A DNA stretch of 64,000 nucleotides, from contig OX485809.1 of NCBI GenBank assembly GCA_950295325.1, forward strand, positions 12,214,001 to 12,278,000, read 5' to 3'. Positions 1 to 11,275 of this stretch are shown piece after piece. The translations under genes and the position numbers were made by a program. Under the pieces are notes generated by a model, which ran no database searches, was not told the DNA's origin, and saw only the letters and a list, made by a program, of their open reading frames with translations. Each line of letters starts with the position of its first letter. The stretch's first letter is position 1. This stretch comes from Polytrichum commune (Eukaryota > Streptophyta > Polytrichopsida > Polytrichales > Polytrichaceae).

Positions 1-179
1 CATTTGATAGTACAGGAGAGGTTGTGGCATGGACCATAATCAGCACTCTTGTTGCACAAGTCCAGAAATAGGAAATGTAAGTGAAGGGATGACACATTAT
101 AGAGCACGAATGACCTGTTGCATTCCTATAAACTGCAAGTTACTGTGCAATAGAAAACAGGAGAAATTAAAAGACTTAC

Positions 180-3100
180 CTCACTGCTAGGATCGAACAT
201 GTTCTTCAGTAGCAGAAACTCACTAGGAGGGCCAATTGCCTCAACAGCACCAACAACGGGAGGGACAACAAGTCCAGGTGAACCAAGAACAGCTGCACCC
301 AACGCTGGAGCAGCACCTGCCAGAACCAGGGGATTTTGCACAAAAAAGGGAGGCCTCACTATTGGTGCTCCAGCAGCAGGTACAGCTGTGCCGAGCAAGC
401 CTAGTGCTGGAGCTGGGGTACTTGTTGCCAATGGGGCTGCAACACCACTGGAAGAAAGAAAACATCCAGTATAGTGAAAAAAAAGAACAAAACAATCAGA
501 TATTGAGACATATCATATTCTCCTCGGGGCCAATCATAAACTATAAAGACATAATCAACCAATAACAACACATCAAATTTTAAAAACTTAACAACAGGAA
601 CAACATGAAGAGCTTGTACCTGGTTCCACTTCCACTGCGATCAAGCTTCTGCATAAGAAGTGCTCTTGAGCGGGCATTCAAAGACTGCACATTGAACACA
701 ACCAAGAGCAGAGTCATAGTCGTGAACAACAGACAAACTGAAAGAGTGCTGGATGAGAGTTGCAGTCATGTAAAAGTGTGACAGCGAGGATGAAAGTTCA
801 TAGTAAATACCAAACCCCCTCCTTCATCATCATCCAGCTCTCCAGGGTGCACCCCCATGTCCTCCATGCCAATTTGGTCAGAGACAGCAGAAACCTGCAA
901 ATTCAAAATCCTCCATTATAAATCTGCAAAACTTGCAATCTACAGAGAACTGGGTGTATAAAGATCACAGGTTCACTATTCTACAGAAGACAACTTGGTC
1001 AGTAAGACTCCCTCAGATACAAAACTGACAGTACAAAGCAACTAACCTTGATTGGGCGCCCTGCAAGCTCCAGCCCATTCAGACTCTGTTGTGCTGCACG
1101 TGCATCTTCCAGTCTAGCATACTGCACACACAAGTAACAATACCAACACTTTCTTTACAAGAAAGACGACAACACTTCTAGAGATAATCTTTAAAAGCCA
1201 CTGTATGTCTTACCTTCAGCTTGCATAACAGAACAATCACATTTCAAGCCACTATGTCTGAACAGCCTTGATACAACTTGGCTTGTGTTCTTTGTAATAA
1301 ACATCTGTAACCCCAGTAAGTAATTACATAAACCACATATCAACAACAAACTGTATGCTGCACAACTTACTTGAACAAACCCAAAACCTTTACTTTGCCC
1401 AGTTTCTATATCTGCAGGTAACTGCACCAGCTCCACTGGACCAAATGGCTCAAAAACCTGGAACAATTCACCCATATTTGGTCAATAGCTGCAAGACAGT
1501 GCAAGCCACTAATCCTTAGCACTTTGTGGGAAGGAAAGAAACACACACACACCAAATCTACTGTGGAGTCATAAGTAGATTCAATCTACTATCTCAGATT
1601 TCCTCCTGTCGGTAAAGGAGGATCAAAACCCCTTAGTCCATCAACTATTACATCGTAAGTTGTTTATAAGAAACAGGCATTACCTGACGCAGTTGATCTT
1701 CTGTCATGTTAAAATGCAAATTCCCCACATACAGCCGTCGGGCACCACCTGAGTAAGGACCAATAAAGCCACCTGCAACTCCAGGAACTACAGTAGTTGA
1801 CTGAACAAGATTCTTCTCTGCTTCTGATGGTTTGACCATAACAGGCTGATTTAGCAGTAACTGGCCTGACAACGCTATAGCCATTGGTACTGACATGGCA
1901 TCATAGAACTCTATGTACCTGCAGCAGGTGAAAAGGCAGACATGACATTAGTAATCCTCGCATGCAATAAAAGTATGCACAAATTAGTTCCACAAAATAT
2001 TAAGCATAAAAGTGGGAGTGACACTAGAAATACAATGCAGAACAGCTCTAAGACCACTGCACTGCACTGAGTATCATGAAAAGCATTACACAACATCAAG
2101 CTCAGAATTGATTTGAGAGGAAAAATCAATCTCTCACCCAACTCCTTTGGAGCGCCTTGAATTCCGGTCCATTATCAGCCGGACATCGCGCACCTGACAT
2201 GCACAAATAGTCAGTCAGTTCGCCTCAGAAAACTGAACCAAGATTGAGTCACCACGTAGATTACCAAAAAAACCAGCAGTGGAATTGAGTAGGAAACTGA
2301 AACCTATAGATCTTGAGCCTCTGGAGCCATTTACGTACCCACACAAGAAAGAATCTGTTCAGCACTCACCACAATCTCTGGTCCAGAGTCATACAGATGG
2401 CCACAACTGTGATCTTATTGCAAGCAAACTCAAGTAGGTGCACTACAGAAGAGCAGAGGGTTCACTCATACTCATGCCATAACCAATCAATTCTACAATC
2501 ATGAAGCCCTTACAGGAACGTAGCAGGTTACGAATGTATTTGTCACTTGAATGACTTTGCACCAACCACCGAACTACAACTACTTGCTCAATCCAGCTCC
2601 TCCATAATCCATCTCATCTGACTAGTGGCTTGTCAGAATTATTTTCCAGTTAGAAGAGCCCATACATAAAGCACTTATGTATTAGCCAACAGTGAAAAGA
2701 TAAGTAACTAACCTTTCCTGCACGGGAAAAGAAGTCATATACGTCCCGCTCATCTGCTTTCAATGAAATCTGCAGTTACAACACATTTTGAAAAACATTT
2801 AGCCCAGAAAAGGTCAAATGCAGTCATTGTTTTATCAGGCAGATACACTGAGCTCCTCAATTCAGAGGGACACATGTGACTAAGTGTTGGGTCGATTACT
2901 TCCCTATATATGACATCAGATCAATTGATCTAACACACTGACCTCAGGAATGGTTGCCAAAAAAATATGGCAACTTATGGTACCTAGGGTAGCCAGAGTT
3001 GGACTGTATCAACTCAGACCAGTTCATGGGGACAGGTTCTCCATCCTGATAACGCCGGCTCTAGCACCTGTCTCTAGCAAAAAGGCTCAAGTCCCTCAAG

Positions 3101-5327
3101 TAGTCACAGCAGGAAGTGGAAGCTTACACTGCCTGAAGCAGAGCTAACAAATTTGACCAATCGAATAAACCTGCATGACCAGATCACCCCATCCCATTGC
3201 TGTACCCCTAAAAAACAATCTCCTGGGCGCAAGGACCCCTTAAGTTCAACTCAATGTGACCAGAGGCGCAAATTATTCCCAAAGTCACAAAGATGGAGTC
3301 CTGCATTTACATATGGGAATAGATCCACTACCATCAGTGCACCGCAAGCCGTTCGCCTTAAGCATTTTAAGTCAACTGACACCTGGTGACATGCTGCCTC
3401 TTTCTACCTGAAAGATTTGACTCCGCTCTCTTCTTCTACCTCACCACACTATCTGTACTAATCGTACAGATGATGTCACCAACCCACTTGAGACCTACAC
3501 CCTGGTGGAATTATTAATTGCAGGGTGAATGGTATCAAACAGATTTAACAGACGGTTGCTAATTCATTGCTCTTAGTCACTTTCAAAAATAATAGTCAAA
3601 GATGAGTACAAACAGACATCAATTTCATGTGAACAAGACACTCACAAGCCTGAGAGACAATGAGAATCAGGCCTACATAAATCTGAGAAGCAATCACTGC
3701 CATCATCAGAGATAACCCTAATACACTCAATTATAGTTCACAATGCAGGCACTGAGCTGGACTCAAATTGCAAGTATTATTAAGTACAAGTGATAATAGG
3801 TTATTGACTGTATTAACCTGGTAAGCAAAGACTGTGCGTTGATCTCGCTCAGGATCAGCCTCAGGCTCAGCTAGAGGGGGTTCATCCTTGCGTTCCTTTA
3901 ACTCCCGTGACCGTCTTCTGCAACCAAAGATTTAATCCAAACAACGTATCAACATAAAATTCTCAATGGATACATACACTGCACTCTAAACCAATTGAAT
4001 GAGACAATGTCCACACTGTGAATTTCACTGAGGAAGCTCAAGGGAGTGTGAATGAAGGTGCCCAAAAAAGTCCCTCTCCCCCACGGATGGGATGGGTGTA
4101 GCTAGCCATTGAAACATGGAATAATAATGACCAGCATCGCTGCTCATCATCATCATTCTCATCCATATATACAGTGCACTTTAAACCAATTCAGGTAAAA
4201 CAATGTCCCACATTGTGACTTTTACTTGAGGAAGGCAGTTCAGGGGAGTGTGAATGAAGGTGCCTAAAACAACTCCCTGTCCTCCCGAGGATAGGATGGA
4301 CATAGCTAGCCATTGAAACATGGAATCATAAATGACCATCATCGTCATCATAATTCAATATGCATACATACACTGCACTTTGAACCAATTGAATGAGAAA
4401 ATGTCCACAAACTGTGAATTTTACTTAAGGATGCTCCAAGCAATGTGCATGACAGTGACAAAAACAGCACCCTACCTATCCTCCGAGTGCGCCTGCAACA
4501 AGAATGGGATATAGCTAGCCATTGAATCATGCAAAATAATGAGGCGGAAGGGGGGGGGTTTACCGGTGTTCTCGTTCTCGTTCTTTCTCTCGTTCTCTCT
4601 CCCTCTCCCTCTCTTTCTCACGAAGAGCCTCCTTTTCCCGCTCCTTCTCCTTCTCCCTCTCGCGGTCCTTCTCCTTGCCGCGACTGTGGCGATCACTCTC
4701 CCTGCTCCTTCCACGTGACCTGTCCCTGTCCTTGTCCTTATCCCGCTCTCGATCCTTCTCCCGCGATCTCTCCTTCTCTGATTTCTTCTCACTAATCATC
4801 TCTCTCCCCTGGCTCCTCCGCACCTCTTTCTCTGCCCGTTCCCCACCTCCCTCTCCTCTATCACTAACCTTCTCCCTCGTCTTCTCGGACCTGCTCCTGC
4901 TCCCCCGCTCCTTCTCACCGTCTCTCTCACCTCTCTCTCCTCTCTCTCTCTCTTTCTCCACGCCGCGTTCCCGCACTCTCTCCCGCTCCTCCCCATGCCC
5001 ACCGCCGTCCCTGCGATGACTACTCCTCTCGCGCTCCCGCTCCGATTTCTCCAGCCCCTTCTCACCCCCTCTGCTGCTGTCCCTCTCGCCTCTCTCCCGC
5101 TGCTGTTCCTCCTCCTCCGCGCGGTTACGCTTGCTGCGGTGGTCGTGGCCGTCATCATCACTCCTCCGCTTGTAACTACTCCTCCGATCCCGCCCCTCCC
5201 TGCTGCCCCCGTCCCTCTCACTCCTCTCATTATTGCCATTCCCGCCCTCCCCTGCTGCTGCGTGATGGTTCTTCAGGTCCGCGCTCTCCACCATCTTCTC
5301 CAGATACTCGTACTCGTCGAAATCCAT
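180..5327 (-). CDS. CAPER/RBM39-type SR-like splicing factor (3' end outside window)
   Basis: Nuclear RNA-binding splicing factor related to U2AF65 and animal RBM39/CAPER. Ten exons can be joined in frame with GT/AG borders: 4564-5327, 3818-3917, 2713-2769, 2138-2193, 1684-1918, 1371-1457, 1047-1121, 811-894, 620-684 and 180-447, giving 597 codons before the window edge. The protein opens MDFDEYEYLEKMVES, the N-terminus typical of plant CC1-like factors. An Arg/Ser/Glu/Asp-rich (RS-like) domain fills residues ~20-250. RRM1 starts at RTVFAYQ (~282) with RNP1 KGVGYIEF. RRM2 starts at RRLYVGNLHF (~386) with RNP1 SKGFGFVQ. An Ala/Pro/Gly-rich linker follows (~507-580), then the first strand of a third, UHM-type RRM (EFLLLKNMFDP, ~584). 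The exon 10 donor (GTAAGT) leads into an intron that runs to the window edge, so the last RRM half is missing here. The family is secure; the exon borders were read by eye. Confidence 0.93.
3971..4550. repeat. Three ~190-bp tandem repeat units in CAPER intron 1
   Basis: Three diverged units start near 3971, 4165 and 4361. Each opens with a version of TACATACACTGCACTTTAAA, followed by CCAATTGAATGAGA, then a GTGTGAATGAAGGTGCC-type segment, and ends with ATAGCTAGCCATTGAAACAT and a short ATCATC microsatellite. They fill almost the whole first intron, with the last unit ending about 15 bp before the exon 1 donor. No coding potential is seen. Confidence 0.8.
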
Positions 5328-5480
5328 GGTGTCCGCTCACTCCTCGCCTAAGATGAGTGCGAGTGCGAATGCGAATAGCAAACGCAAAAGAGTGCCAAGT
5401 CTGGAGAGCGGCCGAAACCCTAGCCAGCGCAACGCAAACTCTCCCTCCTCCCAGCCCACGGCAATACCTGCAATAGTTAG
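5328..5480 (-). promoter_or_regulatory. 5' UTR / proximal promoter of the CAPER-like gene
   Basis: GC-richer stretch directly upstream of the MDFDEYEYLE start codon. On the minus strand it carries TAGGGTTTC (around 5418-5428), a motif common in 5' leaders and promoters of plant housekeeping genes. No clear TATA box is seen nearby. The transcription start is not determinable from sequence alone. Confidence 0.45.
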
Positions 5481-7150
5481 CGTCGCTTAGGGGTTTCTGT
5501 GGGGAGGACGCAGGTCACCTCGCCGGGTATCCACGGGTATAAACGCACGGACATGACCACGTATAACTTCCTTGCGTGGTGAGAGCGTTTGTGTACCGGG
5601 TATCGGCGGGCATCGATATGTAGGAGCTGGATATATATATATATATGGTATGCCAACTCAGATCTCATGGGGGAAAGCCTTTCAAATGTCTTCCCCGAAC
5701 TAATGTTTTTCAAGACCACATTGTAGTTGCCACATCATTCCTCCAACCCCCATTAGTACCAGTTAGAGGGCTTTTTCAAAAAAAATGAGAGTGTTCAAGA
5801 TTTACTTCCAATGAATGGGGAGAACCAACTGCTAGTTACATATGAAGCAACCGAGTTTGAGAAATAACCGGTTGTTCAAGACTTCCGTGAAATTACCGAT
5901 CATTTTGGAAGAATTTACCTCAATTTCATGAAGAAGAAAAAAAGGAATATGTCAACATGTGACTAGTTGGATATCGACCGATTATGTCCAAAAATCTCCT
6001 TGGACATTATTTACTTCATAGACTTGATGTCTTCATATATAATGAGCAAATATCACACACACACACACACAAACACACACACATTTGTTTGTTTGTTTGA
6101 AAAGTGGGTTGGGAGAACCATATTACCTATGATTTTTTATTGACCTTCATTGCCAACCTTCCAACCAGTGAAATATTCTTCTATCAACATTGCTATCTTC
6201 ATGAAAATTATCGACTTTCAATTCTCAAATAGTGTTTCTCTCCAATGAATAGTTATTGGGGATAATATTCTTTAGCATGCAAATAAAATTTTGGTTAATA
6301 ATGAAAGTATCTAAATATTACATTTCAAACCATTAATTCATAAGGAATCTTAGTTGTATAATAGGTGACAAGCATTCAATTTCATTGACAAACATTGTTC
6401 ACACTCTTAACAAACAATCATATTCTTTTATGCATCTTAAATATGCCCTGGGCCTTCATAAGATGAGCGTATCTACAAAATGCCAATGCAAACTAATGGC
6501 ATCTTCATTTCATGGAAGAAGAAAAAAAAAACATTTTTTGATTTTCTCTTTTTCTTTGAAAATACTTACATAGTGCTCATGGCCTTAAATTTAAAACACC
6601 GTTGTATGTATGCGATCTCTAACTCTTATCAACAATTTTACTACACGATTGTTTTATAGATCACAGTTGCAAATCTCAAGCTATAACTTGTCTTTACAAT
6701 ACATAGAACCTCAAAGACATCAAGGGTTAAGGGCACATTTACACTAAAGTCTAGACCCTAAAAAAAACCTAGACATCAGAATTGAGCTATCCTATTGGTT
6801 GAGAGGCATTTTGTAAATGTCAAGAAAATTACATTGTGGTTTGAGTTCCTAATATATTCAAAAAATAAAACAAATTGAAGTGGCAATATTGTGACAATCC
6901 TTTCACGCCAAACCTTATTACTCACAACTTTGAAAGTATTCCTCTTATTTTGAACAAATGATCTTTGAGCTTGGGTTTAATATTAGTCAATTATTATGGA
7001 CCCCAAGTTTCTTAGACTCAAACCCTAATTTAATGTAATTCCATGATGATGATTTGTTGCATCATCTTCACCCAATCAACCCAATTGATTTGTAAATTTA
7101 GATTGGACAATGCCTGATGAACTCAATTTTTTTCATAGTTCCATGTATTT
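5481..7150. other. Intergenic spacer upstream of the CAPER-like gene
   Basis: No gene is recognised. It contains a short (AT)n run near 5632-5646 and a (CA)n microsatellite at about 6053-6083. The rest is AT-rich and carries only short chance reading frames. Confidence 0.6.
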
Positions 7151-7890
7151 CCAAGGGATGGACTCTTCATACTACGTATGAACTAGCATGAGTGTAAGAA
7201 GGGGTATTTTTCGAGGCATTAACATACATAATATACATAAGGGGGAGGCATTACTTTTCTCTAGTGCATACATCTAAAAAGAGTACTAAGATTTTTGAAG
7301 TAAAGGTTGATTTACAAAAGCAAGCCCTGTGGTTTAGAGAAAAAGCTAACCGAAGATGTATCATTTCATCCAATTTACATTTTCATTCATTGTTGTCACA
7401 AGGTAGTCCTCGATGGACTACCTTGTCCATTCTTGTTAGGGTTTGCATTTGGATTCTAGGTATTTACAAGTTGGGGGTTCTTGGAGTGCTCATGGGCTCC
7501 CTTGAATTTGTTTTTTGAATTATGGCTAAGATATTGTGCTCTTGTTCTTGTGTGTTTGATGCAATTGTTGAGTTACAAGCTATGGTTCATGGATGAAAAA
7601 AATACTCAATGACTTTCTCATTGAAAAGTGAAAAGGGATTTTATATGTAATAAATGCCTATTTGATTCATGATTTATATTTTGTATAGGCAGTGGAGGCA
7701 TTTATAGCATGTCGAGTCCGTCTCACCAAAGAGCAACTGCAACATCCGGATAATCTATTTATCCAACAATTCATCTAGATTGAGTTGGCAAAGCTTAGTA
7801 TAAATACATGAGTCCATTTTCTAGCGCGTCATTAGTACCTCTACATTTTTTTTTGTATGTACAATTCTCATACATGGGGGGGGGGGGGAT
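7150..7890 (+). mobile_element. hAT-like poly-G family element, copy A
   Basis: Shares its left part (CTTCATACTACGTATGAACT, GAGTGTAAGAAGGGGTATT, ATACATAAGGGGGAGGCATT) with copies near 17.67, 30.93 (inverted) and 35.69 kb. Its right part (AAGCTTAGTATAAATAC then GAGTCCATTTTCTAGC) is shared with the inverted copy B near 30.5 kb. It ends close to a 13-nt G run (7876-7888). Both ends are approximate. No transposase is encoded, so it would be non-autonomous. Confidence 0.55.
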
Positions 7891-8139
7891 TCCATAATGA
7901 CCCACGCACATCATTTCATTTTGCAATGAAGAGTCCAACCCTGGGGCTTGTATTCCACATATAGTATGCTTTACATTGTACTAATTTATAACTATATAGA
8001 TACTAAGTATTGCTTTCTTTCTTTAAGGTTCCCAACTCAAATTGAATTACGTGTGTGTGTGTGTGTGGATATGTGTGTATGCATGCAATTTAAATCACAT
8101 GGAACCAACAATCTCAATCAAGAATCATAAAAGCTTGTT
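7891..8139. other. Spacer with (GT)n microsatellite
   Basis: AT-rich spacer between two transposon-derived blocks. A (GT)n run lies at about 8050-8067. The similarity to the right arm of the neighbouring inverted-repeat element may extend weakly into this stretch. Confidence 0.4.
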
Positions 8140-8490
8140 GAACATATCATAAACCAATATAAAGTCAACAAATTCCCATATTAGGTATGATACTCTTTTT
8201 CAATAAGACATTTAAATGAGTGTGCAAGTGGTGATATTGAACAAGTAATTGTCAATTTTATGTTTAAAACATGATAGAATTACATCGAATTGATGAATTT
8301 CTACTATATATATATATAGATGACTTCATGTGTATAATGACTTCAAGGAATATGGAAAAAAATCAAGTTCAAAATAGTTAAGATCATGAAATTTATGCCC
8401 AAAACCAGATATAGTCATTTGCTTTTGAGCATTACTTTTAATGATAAGTTTTGAAGGTCACATTTGGTATTCTACATTTTAATACTTGAC
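8140..8490 (+). repeat. Left long inverted repeat arm
   Basis: Pairs with 10912-11275 in reverse complement with scattered substitutions and small indels. The shared blocks stay in the same order over about 350 bp. Confidence 0.75.
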
Positions 8491-8835
8491 AAAATAATAG
8501 AGTTGATTGTTCAAAATAAACAACATTTTATACTATTTTTAGGCATTTGGAAAAAAAATGGTTTTAAGATACCATAGCATTTTTGTGGTCCACTTTACCA
8601 TGCTTGCACCCATTTTGCATCTCTTTAGGAGGAGTAATAGCAAGGGAATATTATTCTTCCAAAGAGAAACCATTTTTAAGGATAATACAATTTTTCTTTT
8701 TTCATGAATATGGAAATTGCTACAAATTTTGAAACGGTAGAATTTATTACAACACATAGTCAATCTACAGGTTAACCCATAAATGGGCTCGTGATGAGGT
8801 GTGGTGCACATACTTGAGAGCTTGAATAAGTAAGG

Positions 8836-9216
8836 GTAAGTTTCCATGTAGGATGCTCGTCCACCAAATTCTAGTGTGAAACCCGCCCACATGTAAAGGG
8901 AATATGGTGGGGTAGTGCTGGTATCCGCCAACTAGCTACTCCCATCTACTCAAATCTAAGCCCACTTACTAACCGTCTCCTCTGGTTATCAAGGATGGAG
9001 TTCTAGGCTCTAGACCAACACTGATTCAATTGAGTCTTCAACCAGTCTTAATCCTTTGACAACTAACACTTATAAATTAAAGATTCCTTTATGGCATTTG
9101 AAAATCTAGCAACCCATATCCACCGCTTGTGCTTAAACTACATGCGAACACCTCCAACCCACTATTATCTAGAATCTAGTGAGCGAGCGGCCTACATGGA
9201 AACTCACCCAAGTGCT
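8836..9216. repeat. Inner inverted repeat pair
   Basis: GTTTCCATGTAGGATGCTCG (from ~8839) through AAATTCTAGTG recurs in reverse complement at about 9168-9211 (AATCTAGTGAGCGAGCGGCC, TACATGGAAACTCACCC). Together they form an imperfect hairpin of about 45 bp with a ~270-bp loop inside the larger element. Confidence 0.5.
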
Positions 9217-9289
9217 GTGCTGCTCGAAGGTGCAGAGCTCCGTTGCCTCCCTCTTGAAGCGGTGCCGCATTGAAAGGCCCAGCAAATCC

Positions 9290-10240
9290 CTCCGCTACCC
9301 AACACAAAGACCACTTCAAATTATAAGAGAAGGAGTCGATTGATTGAATCGAACAGGACCCCTGAAGAGTTTAGATTCAAAGATCGGCGACGCAAAGGGT
9401 ATCGATTCATAGTCTGTTCCAAAAAGAGATTGAAGCTGCTCAGTACGTACAGGACTCCGAGAATTTCTTCCAAAATAGTCTGAGTTACTAGATTTTTTCC
9501 CCTGCTAGATCCCGATCATAATAGCATCCGTTAAGAAATTTGTTCAAACGGCCGGGTGAAGATCAAGTCGATCTGTTGATGGTCGTGGTAACAATCAGAG
9601 TAATTCATCCTCTGAAAAACTCTTCCGTAAAGAAGACCATTCTGATCTTACCCTTGGGGTTACTAGAGAATAGTTTCTTGACTAGAAGCGAATTTTGAGT
9701 AGAAAGAGAGTGGGTAGATCTCTCTCTCCGAAGCAGTTCCTCCTTGATCTGTAGATATCAAGTTCTTAAGACTTGACAAAGTATGGAACAGCCGGAGTCA
9801 TTACAAATCTATCAGAGATAGAAGCTGCTCGGTAGGATTGATTAGTCCCATTAGCCTCTTGGCTTCCTGGACATTTCATTTCATTACAGCACCAAAAACT
9901 GGCTACTGAAGTCTGCTGGCCCACATCAGTGAAAGAGATCAGATGCATGGACGCTGGAGTGAGACAGAAGTTGATTAGGCCGATCCTTGAAGCAAACTTA
10001 GACAAGGAGTAGCCGACCTCGCGGGTGGCGGGGAGCTGCACATCAGTACTGCGAATTAGAGCAGTAAGAATCTGCGGAGTCTGCGGAGTCGCGGCACGTC
10101 TGATACACTGAAGTAGTCTTCAAGCGAACCCGAGAATCCGGTGATCGAAGAAACCGACCACCAGCTGCCGATCGAAGGCTCTGTTACAGCGGAAGGTCTG
10201 AGGCAGGTAGCCAGATTACTCGCTGCATCCACACAGGTAC
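9290..10240. other. GC-shifted block inside the inverted-repeat element
   Basis: Composition rises clearly above the AT-rich flanks. Phrases such as GAAAGAGAGTGGGTAGATCT, GAAGCAGTTCCTCC and GGAAGGTCTGAGGCAGG resemble the style of plant mitochondrial DNA. The longest open frame is only ~90 codons (9766-10041, minus) and is not recognised. It could be a nuclear insertion of organelle DNA or a fragment captured by the transposon; neither is proven here. Confidence 0.35.
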
Positions 10241-10265
10241 TTCTCTTCCCCTAAAAACTATTTTT

Positions 10266-10475
10266 CTTCACACACACACATAGAAAGTAGATACCACAGT
10301 TAATAAAACAACAAAAGTAAACACAACATAGTTCCACAAATTGAAGCAACCCACACTCAGAAAGTAGATAGCATAGATTCATAATCAAACCACGCTTAGA
10401 AAGCGGAGACCATAACTCCACAAACTGAAGCAACCCACACTTGGTCAAGAGACACAATAGTTCCACAACTTAGTA
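10266..10475. repeat. Short tandem repeat (AGTTCCACAAACTGAAGCAACCC family)
   Basis: Units of about 50-60 bp containing TTCCACAAATTGAAGCAACC, CACACTCAGAAAGTAGATA and CATAGTTCCACAA recur three to four times with small changes. Confidence 0.6.
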
Positions 10476-10911
10476 ATTGTCAAATAGATTGGAACAAAAA
10501 TATGTCTTTGTTTATTGGCTTTTTATAGTCACAGATACTGGAATTTTTTTAAGGAACATGTCTTAAATAGAGTATCAATACCTCCTCAAAATTCACAAAC
10601 TTGCATAGAAATTCTCAAACATATAGTGCTACCGAAGATTGTTAAGCCACTTTATTTATTTATTTTTATTATTTATTTTTTTATTAAAAACTCTATTTTA
10701 TTTTTATTCGTATATGCAGCATGGCTCATAAGGCATTTTTCTCACCCCCCCCCCATTGTTTGGCAACAAAGAGATGGATGATGTAGTGAAGTTTAGTAGA
10801 TGAGGATTTATACCTCGCCCAAAGCCCGAGTAACATTGGAGGGTTAAAGTAGTAGCAAAGTATTGTTTAAATTGGAATTTTTTCCCCATGGTGCCCTTCA
10901 TTGTTGTGTTA

Positions 10912-11275
10912 GGTATTCAAATATAAAAAATCAAGATGAGACCTTCAAAACTTATCATTAGAATATTAAAAGTACTTCTAAAAAGGTAATGGCTAAATTT
11001 GGTCTTGGAAGTATATTTCATGACCTTAAATATTTAGAAGTTGGATTATTTTCCATATTCCTTGAATTCATTATAAACTTGAGGGCACCATTACAAAATT
11101 TTGTAGAAAAACATCAATTTAACATAAGTTTATCATGGTTTTAACAAGTTTTAGATAATTACATGTTCAATATATCTACTTGCACACTACTTACACCATC
11201 TTCTAAAATATGTAGACTTTTCTTTAAAAAAATATATATCAACATAAATTGCTTGGCGACTTTATAGATCAATGT
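10912..11275 (-). repeat. Right long inverted repeat arm
   Basis: Reverse-complement partner of 8140-8490. See the parent element. Confidence 0.75.

Larger units (their letters stand above)
8140..11275. mobile_element. Large terminal-inverted-repeat element (MULE-like or foldback)
   Basis: The left arm (~8140-8490) is repeated in reverse complement at ~10912-11275. Matching segments in order include AGTGTGCAAGT, ATTGAACAAGTAATT, TTCAAGGAATATGGAAAA, GGTCATGAAAT and AATGATAAGTTTTGAAGGTC. Arms of this length are typical of Mutator-like elements or foldback elements. The exact outer ends and the target duplication could not be fixed. Inside there is no transposase, but there is a block of different composition (about 9290-10240) and a short tandem repeat. 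It is probably a non-autonomous element, possibly carrying captured DNA. Confidence 0.6.

Noticed and set aside
1-80. A minus-strand VQQEC…DYGP reading that resembles the next part of the CAPER third RRM
   Set aside because: It needs a frameshift, has an in-frame stop and lacks the expected flanking residues and a matching splice acceptor. It is more likely chance inside the last intron.
199-565. Plus-strand frames over the CAPER exon 10 region
   Set aside because: Shadow of the Ala/Pro/Gly-rich exon on the other strand. They cross a real splice site and show no domain.
4675-5351. Plus-strand and alternate-frame open frames rich in Ser/Leu/Pro or Arg
   Set aside because: They are antisense or shifted readings of the low-complexity RS-domain exon, which has few stops in any frame.
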